Of a stretch of 10,546 nt of DNA, positions 7,236-10,546 are shown piece by piece (the first letter of the stretch is position 1; each line of letters opens with the position of its first letter). The notes under the pieces were generated by a model. The model saw only the letters and a program-made list of their open reading frames with translations. It searched no databases and was not told the DNA's origin. The position numbers and the translations under genes are program-made. Source of the DNA: JAPUDQ01 sp049289035 (GTDB lineage: Bacteria > Patescibacteriota > Saccharimonadia > Saccharimonadales > Saccharimonadaceae); NCBI GenBank assembly GCA_049289035.1, contig JBAQIV010000023.1, forward strand, positions 1-10,546. Direction: 5' to 3'.

Positions 7236-7249
7236 GATGAGAACGAGCC

Positions 7250-8149
7250 TTATACTTTGTTGTTGCGGGTCAACAAGAGGTAGAGACGGCCACCGATTGC
7301 AGCGCCGACAAGTGTACCCACGATAGTTTCAAAAGTCAGCCGACTAGCCGAGACTGTCTTCGTGGCATCTGAGACCATGGAATTGCTGTTGTCGTTTTCG
7401 GTCAGGCTGAGGGCAACAGCTGGGTTGAGTGTTGTACCGTTGAGTTTTGTAATACGAGGTGACTCTTTGGCATTGGTGTCTTTTTGAGCTTGTGCTGAAG
7501 CCGTCGTGACTTGTTGCTGAAGCAAACCACCAGAGACAAGCAGGGCGAGGAAAAGCGCCAGGCCGATCCCAAGGCCGCGCTCGACATCGCTACGACTTCG
7601 CGAGACTGCGGCAGCAACACCAAACATGAAGATAGTGGCGCCAAGTAGTTCTGCAAAGACGACAAACCAGTTCCACTGCGTCAGGCTAGCAAGCGATAAG
7701 TTAACTTTGTTGCCCGAAAATGCGCTGACAGCAAGAATAGCGGCGATTGCACCGACAAATTGTGCCATCCAGTAGAAGAACATTTTGGCGGCGGAAATTT
7801 TACGCATGACCCAAAAACCAAATGAAACGGCTGGGTTAACATGCGCGCCTGAGATATTAAACATCATCGCAACGATGACGATGAGCGCAAACCCGACGAG
7901 GAATGCATTGCCGCCAGTTGCTGATACGATGGCAACAAGCAGAAATGTACCAAGCATTTCACCCATAACTTCTGCGCCGTTAATGTCATTCGTTAGTGAG
8001 TAGGTTGTTGGTTTTTCTGTCGGGCGGACGGCGGCGACAATTGTCGTTTTCTCCACTGATTTTTTTGTGGTCCGGACAGCTTTGGCAGCCGCAGGACGTG
8101 GTGTCTTCGTGCTCTTTGCACGCGACGTGGTTTTGGCTTTGGTGGCCAT
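7250..8149 (-). CDS. Aquaporin/MIP-family channel with basic N-terminal tail
   Basis: The 299-residue protein is longer than typical bacterial MIPs (about 230-280). The first 55 residues form a hydrophilic tail rich in Lys, Ala, Thr and Pro, predicted cytosolic and disordered. The channel follows with six helices. SGAHVNPAVSFG (100-111) is the first half-helix NPA motif. The second, GTTLNPAVAL (238-247), keeps NPA (242-244) but has Val245 where most aquaporins carry the selectivity-filter Arg. A polar insertion around 211-237 precedes the second NPA, and another polar stretch (250-268) follows it. The family passes water, glycerol or small neutral solutes. The altered filter makes the substrate uncertain. 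AAGGGAG lies about 9 nt before the ATG, so this transcript has a leader. The gene stands alone on the minus strand. Confidence 0.88.
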   Translation of the reverse strand: MATKAKTTSRAKSTKTPRPAAAKAVRTTKKSVEKTTIVAAVRPTEKPTTYSLTNDINGAEVMGEMLGTFLLVAIVSATGGNAFLVGFALIVIVAMMFNISGAHVNPAVSFGFWVMRKISAAKMFFYWMAQFVGAIAAILAVSAFSGNKVNLSLASLTQWNWFVVFAELLGATIFMFGVAAAVSRSRSDVERGLGIGLALFLALLVSGGLLQQQVTTASAQAQKDTNAKESPRITKLNGTTLNPAVALSLTENDNSNSMVSDATKTVSASRLTFETIVGTLVGAAIGGRLYLLLTRNNKV

Positions 8150-8180
8150 AGTGCATAACTCCCTTATACGTTATGCGAGT

Positions 8181-8189
8181 AGTATAGCA
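8181..8189 (-). promoter_or_regulatory. Extended -10 promoter for the aquaporin gene
   Basis: On the minus strand this reads TGCTATACT, a good extended -10. A weak -35, TTCAAT, lies 16 bp upstream (plus-strand 8203-8208). The predicted start near 8174 gives a leader of about 25 nt containing AAGGGAG (8160-8166 region). It is back to back with the promoter for the small protein to the right. Confidence 0.6.
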
Positions 8190-8203
8190 TACAATGTTTC
8201 GCA

Positions 8204-8232
8204 TTGAACATTAGTTATCAATCGTATACTAT
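8204..8232 (+). promoter_or_regulatory. Promoter for the small tail-anchored protein
   Basis: TTGAAC (8204-8209) and TACTAT (8227-8232) are 17 bp apart. An overlapping TATACT (8225-8230) fits the -10 better but is only 15 bp from the -35. With TACTAT, the predicted start coincides with the ATG at 8240. The -35 region overlaps that of the divergent aquaporin promoter. Confidence 0.5.
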
Positions 8233-8239
8233 GGCTTAC

Positions 8240-8461
8240 ATGGCATTATTTGTTAGACAAGAAGATTCGCGGACTGAGTTGCAAAATCGTATTGCGGCGG
8301 AGCTACGTGAAAAAATAAAAAATGACAAACCGCTTGAATACAAAAAAACAATTAACTCAGTTGAAGAAGGCACTCATGAAGCGCGCAATGTCAGTGCCGT
8401 GGTGCTGTTAATTGTCGCTGTAGTTGTATTGGGCGTTGCGTACCTCTTATTATCACGTTAG
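8240..8461 (+). CDS. Small tail-anchored membrane protein, unknown function
   Basis: The 73-residue protein begins MALFVRQEDSRTELQNRI. It has a charged, helix-prone cytosolic part (residues 1-47) and one C-terminal membrane helix (about 49-71, VSAVVLLIVAVVVLGVAYLLL) followed by Ser-Arg, the layout of a tail-anchored protein. No family is recognised. An in-frame ATG at 8231 would add MAY, but the -10 box directly abuts it, so it would not be transcribed from this promoter. ATG 8240 is chosen for that reason, with modest certainty. Only 9 nt separate it from pheS, whose -10 box overlaps its stop codon. Confidence 0.7.
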   Translation: MALFVRQEDSRTELQNRIAAELREKIKNDKPLEYKKTINSVEEGTHEARNVSAVVLLIVAVVVLGVAYLLLSR

Positions 8462-8464
8462 AAT
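8436..8464 (+). promoter_or_regulatory. Promoter for pheS, leaderless configuration
   Basis: TTGCGT (8436-8441), a 17 bp spacer and TAGAAT (8459-8464) lie within the end of the small upstream gene. The pheS ATG at 8471 starts 7 nt after the -10, so the transcript should begin at the start codon. No Shine-Dalgarno sequence is present between box and start. Confidence 0.6.
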
Positions 8465-8470
8465 AGAAAC

Positions 8471-9517
8471 ATGAATACCACTATCGCAGCGGTCCGCGAA
8501 GAACTGTTGCAGCGTTTTGAAACACTTGAGAATAAACAAGACATTTTAAAGGCACCGGAAGTTAAGCAATTACTCGCAGGTATCAAAGACGTACCTGCCC
8601 AGCAGCGTGCTGCCTATGGTCAGGCCGTGAATGAGCTCAAAAATGAGCTTGAGAATCTTGTTCAAAAATCCATCCGTCAGTTGGTGGACCAAAAATCTAC
8701 TCTTTGTCCTATCGACGTGACGGCGCCAATGGATACTAACTCATCGATACCGCCACTACTGCCAAGCGCGCAGGGTAGTGTGCATCCGCTCACACAAGAA
8801 ATGGAACGCGTGTCGGACATATTTTATCGCATGGGATTCACGACAGAAGAATCACGCGAAATCGATGACCAATACCACATGTTTGAGAGCCTCAATTTTC
8901 CCAAAGGTCACCCGGCACGTGATGATTACGATACGTTTATGACAGTGGAGCGTGACGCCGACGGCCACCCGCTAATTGCTCCAGCGCACACCAGCACTAT
9001 GCAAAATCGTGTGCTTAAAAAATACGCTGAAAATCTGAAGCGCGGTGAAGCGATTGCAAGCATCGTAGTGGATCGTTGTTTTCGCAACGAAGACCTCGAC
9101 GCGCGGCATGAGCACACGTTTTACCAAGTTGAAGGCATCTATGTTGACCGGGGCGTGCATGCCGGTATGTTGATTGCATCGCTACAAAAATTTCTTGAAG
9201 AATACTACGGCAAACAGCTTGATGTGCGCGTGAATCCGTATTATTTTCCATTTACCGAACCAAGTTTTGAATTTGCGCTGAGCTGCCCGTTTTGTGACAA
9301 AGCTGGTTGTAGTGTATGCAGCCACGATGGCTGGATTGAGCTGCTGGGCTGCGGTATGATACACCCCAATGTGCTGCGTGCCGCGGGCATCGACCCGCAA
9401 GAATTCACCGGTTTTGCATTTGGCTGTGGTATTGATCGTCTCGTCATGATGAAATACGGCATCGAAGACATTCGTCATTTCGAAAGCGCAAAATTAGATT
9501 TTTTGAGGCAGTTTTAG
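8471..9517 (+). CDS. pheS: Phenylalanyl-tRNA synthetase alpha subunit
   Basis: The alpha subunit of the alpha2-beta2 class II enzyme charges tRNA-Phe in the cytosol with PheT. The 348 residues comprise an N-terminal helical arm (about 1-85) that binds tRNA and a catalytic domain. Motif 2 is DRCFRNEDLDARHEHTFYQV (201-220) and motif 3 is GFAFGCGIDRLVMM (314-327). The Phe-pocket strand FPFTEPSFEF lies at 259-268. Two points stand out. The usual LLRTHTS reads LIAPAHTS (168-175). A four-cysteine knuckle, Cys272, Cys275, Cys280 and Cys283, is inserted before GWIELLGCGMIHP (287-299); such knuckles occur in some bacterial PheS. The length is normal. pheT does not follow directly: two genes intervene. 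Confidence 0.96.
   Translation: MNTTIAAVREELLQRFETLENKQDILKAPEVKQLLAGIKDVPAQQRAAYGQAVNELKNELENLVQKSIRQLVDQKSTLCPIDVTAPMDTNSSIPPLLPSAQGSVHPLTQEMERVSDIFYRMGFTTEESREIDDQYHMFESLNFPKGHPARDDYDTFMTVERDADGHPLIAPAHTSTMQNRVLKKYAENLKRGEAIASIVVDRCFRNEDLDARHEHTFYQVEGIYVDRGVHAGMLIASLQKFLEEYYGKQLDVRVNPYYFPFTEPSFEFALSCPFCDKAGCSVCSHDGWIELLGCGMIHPNVLRAAGIDPQEFTGFAFGCGIDRLVMMKYGIEDIRHFESAKLDFLRQF
9505..9508 (+). promoter_or_regulatory. Shine-Dalgarno site inside the end of pheS
   Basis: GAGG within the last pheS codons lies 9 nt before ATG 9518, which directly follows the pheS stop codon. It supports 9518 as the start of the NTF2-like gene and translation from the pheS transcript. Confidence 0.55.
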
Positions 9518-9865
9518 ATGATTGATAAATGGTTAGAGTTTTTTTGTCATTCATGGAAACACCGCGATATAGATGCAATCATGGAATTGTTTTCGGACGA
9601 CATTGAATACTGGGAATCTCCCTATGAGCAGTTATTATCGCTTGAGTCTGTTAAAGAGATTTGGCAAGCTATCCATAAGCAAGAAAACATCAAGATCCAA
9701 ACAAGAGTTGTGATGTCTCAAGAAAGAAAATATCTTGTGGAATGGAGCCTCGAGTATACTCAGGATCTCAGCCACAATATCTGGGGCGGGCTATACATTA
9801 TCGAGTTAGATGAAACGGGTAGATGCACATACTTCTATCAAGTTGGCGAAAAGAAGGTAGTATGA
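9518..9865 (+). CDS. NTF2/SnoaL-like small protein
   Basis: The 115-residue protein fits the SnoaL-like/NTF2-like cone fold in length and pattern. An N-terminal helix pair (WLEFFCHSWKHRDIDAIMELF, about 5-25) is followed by the characteristic SDDIEYWESP (26-35), then a second helix with SLESVKEIWQAIH (41-53). Four long beta strands complete it: KIQTRVVMS, KYLVEWSLEY, NIWGGLYIIELD and CTYFYQVGEKK. The fold serves enzymes, ligand binders and immunity or dimerisation domains; no catalytic Asp/His pair is clear, so no reaction is assigned. The start immediately follows the pheS stop, and the end overlaps the NYN gene by 4 bp (ATGA). Arg codons include several AGA, unlike most neighbours that favour CGN, which may hint at later acquisition. 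The fold call is by pattern only. Confidence 0.75.
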   Translation: MIDKWLEFFCHSWKHRDIDAIMELFSDDIEYWESPYEQLLSLESVKEIWQAIHKQENIKIQTRVVMSQERKYLVEWSLEYTQDLSHNIWGGLYIIELDETGRCTYFYQVGEKKVV

Positions 9866-10437
9866 AAAAACCAATCGTCTACGCGTTTATCGACAGCCAA
9901 AATCTCAATCTCGGTGTTCAATCATTGGGTTGGAAATTAGATTATCGCCGCTTTCGGCTCTACCTCAAGAACAAATACAATGTTTCTGAAGCCTATCTTT
10001 TTATTGGCATGGTACCTGGTAATGAGCGTATGTATTCTCAATTGTCGCAGGCTGGGTACCATATAGTTTTTAAACCGACAGTTATCTACACGGAAAATGG
10101 TCGGCTCACAACGAAGGGCAATGTTGATGCCGAGCTCGTATTGTATGCTGCTGCCAAAGTGTATGAGCAGTATGATAAGGCCGTGATAGTAAGTGGCGAT
10201 GGGGATTTTGCATGTTTGCATGATTATTTACTCGAGAAGCACAAACTCCTGCACGTTATGGTGCCCAATGCACGATTTTCCAAGTTATTACGCGAGCAGC
10301 AGAAGTACATTGTTCGGATTGACCGCCTCAAAGACAAGGTACAGTACATGTATAAAAATAACCGACCCAAGCGGTCGGTCGAAACCTTAGGCGGGGTCGG
10401 TCAAACGTTTAGGAGTAGCGGTCGGTCGAAACCTTAG
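9862..10437 (+). CDS. NYN-domain (LabA/DUF88-like) putative RNase
   Basis: The 191-residue protein starts at ATG 9862, which overlaps the previous stop and follows AAGAAGG at 4 nt. The longer frame opening at 9823 lies within the upstream gene. NYN/PIN-like fold features in order: VYAFIDSQNLNLG (6-18) with Asp11 and Asn14, KGNVDAELVLYAA (85-97) with Asp89, and VIVSGDGDFACLHDYL (108-123) with Asp113 and Asp115. These acidic residues form the metal site of NYN nucleases, which cut RNA. The domain ends near residue 155. The last 22 residues (RSVETLGG onward) are encoded by a short DNA repeat, and the stop codon lies inside the third copy. Position between pheS and pheT suggests joint transcription. 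A nuclease role is inferred from family membership. Confidence 0.88.
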   Translation: MKKPIVYAFIDSQNLNLGVQSLGWKLDYRRFRLYLKNKYNVSEAYLFIGMVPGNERMYSQLSQAGYHIVFKPTVIYTENGRLTTKGNVDAELVLYAAAKVYEQYDKAVIVSGDGDFACLHDYLLEKHKLLHVMVPNARFSKLLREQQKYIVRIDRLKDKVQYMYKNNRPKRSVETLGGVGQTFRSSGRSKP

Positions 10438-10462
10438 GCCTGCCTAAACATGGTGATACCAT
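10361..10462. other. Cluster of short inverted repeats before pheT
   Basis: Three inverted repeats occur. ACCGACC/GGTCGGT (10361-10367 and 10373-10379) has a 5 nt loop. TTAGGC/GCCTAA (10434-10439 and 10442-10447) has a 2 nt gap, which is too short to loop alone, but its right arm could also pair with the TTAGGC at 10387-10392. ATGGT/ACCAT (10450-10454 and 10458-10462) has a 3 nt loop. None is followed by a T-run, so no intrinsic terminator is supported. A TACAAT at 10462-10467 might be a weak -10 but lacks a -35. The 10438-10518 gap holds nothing else I can identify. Confidence 0.5.
10373..10438. repeat. Three imperfect 19 bp repeats at the 3' end of the NYN gene
   Basis: GGTCGGTCGAAACCTTAGG occurs at 10373-10391 and 10420-10438, and a variant GGTCGGTCAAACGTTTAGG at 10395-10413. 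The outer copies match for 23 bp when extended left and right (10370-10392 and 10417-10439). Spacing is 22 and 25 bp, so the copies are read in different frames. In the third copy CTTAG supplies the TAG stop. This suggests a recent local duplication rather than selected protein sequence. Confidence 0.85.
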
Positions 10463-10518
10463 ACAATAGTAGCAAAAATGACGAAAAAAGTCAATAATAG
10501 TCAGAAGAGAATACAATC

Positions 10519-10546
10519 ATGAAAGTTAGCCTCAACCACATATGCC
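10519..10546 (+). CDS. pheT: Phenylalanyl-tRNA synthetase beta subunit, start only
   Basis: The nine readable codons are MKVSLNHIC. MKVSLN is the common opening of bacterial PheT, and the gene lies downstream of pheS in the same orientation. The beta subunit carries the anticodon- and tRNA-binding domains and the editing site of the alpha2-beta2 enzyme. AGAAGAG (10503-10509) is a weak ribosome-binding site. The gene runs off the window, so the assignment rests on six residues plus context. Confidence 0.75.

Noticed and set aside
8204..8239. Longer start (TTG 8204) for the small tail-anchored protein
   Set aside because: The TTG is part of the predicted -35 box and the region to 8232 is promoter-like, so it is unlikely to be translated.
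9823..9861. Upstream extension of the NYN frame beginning MHILLSSWRKEGS
   Set aside because: It overlaps the end of the NTF2-like gene out of frame. The NYN fold starts right at MKKPIVYAFIDSQN, and ATG 9862 has AAGAAGG ahead of it and an ATGA overlap.
10373..10438. Short repeats as a CRISPR array
   Set aside because: There are only three copies of 19 bp with 3-6 bp between them, no spacers of CRISPR length, and the repeats lie largely inside a coding frame.
10438..10518. T-box riboswitch or attenuator controlling pheT
   Set aside because: No T-box consensus bulge sequence is present, no terminator with a U-run is seen, and the gap is too short for a full T-box.
1..10546. UGA recoded as glycine, as in Gracilibacteria/Absconditabacteria
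   Set aside because: UGA ends several genes exactly at overlaps with the next start (for example at 1114-1116 and 9863-9865), so it is a true stop here.

Overview
The window looks like a compact bacterial chromosome segment, most likely from the Candidate Phyla Radiation (Patescibacteria) and perhaps Saccharibacteria. Genes are packed head to tail with 4-14 bp overlaps or gaps of a few dozen bases. GC content is moderate. UGA ends several genes, so the code is standard, which argues against Gracilibacteria/Absconditabacteria. Several short membrane proteins lack recognisable family features, and many start codons sit only 6-10 nt behind a -10 box. The phylum call is an inference from style, not from a marker-gene comparison.

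Layout, left to right. Positions 1-663 hold the C-terminal half of a GT4-type glycosyltransferase cut by the window edge. A promoter then drives a cupin (706-1116) overlapping a DUF1345 membrane protein (1113-1724). Next come a membrane-anchored extracytoplasmic protein of unknown function (1771-2271) and an Nramp-superfamily transporter with a non-canonical metal site (2310-3680). A tight DUF1622, DUF475/TerC-like and PAP2-phosphatase operon follows (3712-5592). A four-helix membrane protein (5625-6092) and an RmuC-type protein (6129-7202) each have their own promoter. RmuC converges on a minus-strand aquaporin-family protein (7250-8149) across a shared hairpin terminator. The aquaporin promoter is back to back with that of a small tail-anchored protein (8240-8461). 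The last block is pheS (8471-9517), an NTF2/SnoaL-like protein (9518-9865), a NYN-domain putative RNase (9862-10437), a short repeat and hairpin region, and the first codons of pheT (10519 to the edge).

How the genes may work together. Transport and envelope functions dominate: an Nramp-like importer beside a TerC-superfamily protein suggests divalent-metal balance, and the PAP2 enzyme suggests lipid-carrier recycling. The pheS-pheT pair encodes the two subunits of phenylalanyl-tRNA synthetase, but two unrelated genes, one a probable RNase, lie between them in translationally coupled order.

The points most worth a second look are: (i) a recurrent pattern of apparently leaderless or near-leaderless transcription starts, with Shine-Dalgarno-like sites mostly at operon-internal genes; (ii) the NTF2-like/NYN pair inside pheST, with a repeat-derived C-terminus on the NYN protein; (iii) altered selectivity residues in both the Nramp-like and aquaporin-like channels; and (iv) a histone-H1-like basic tail on the aquaporin. 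I see no mobile element, CRISPR array, tRNA or rRNA, and no gene-free stretch over 300 bases. None of this proves a new system; the pheST insertion is the best candidate.
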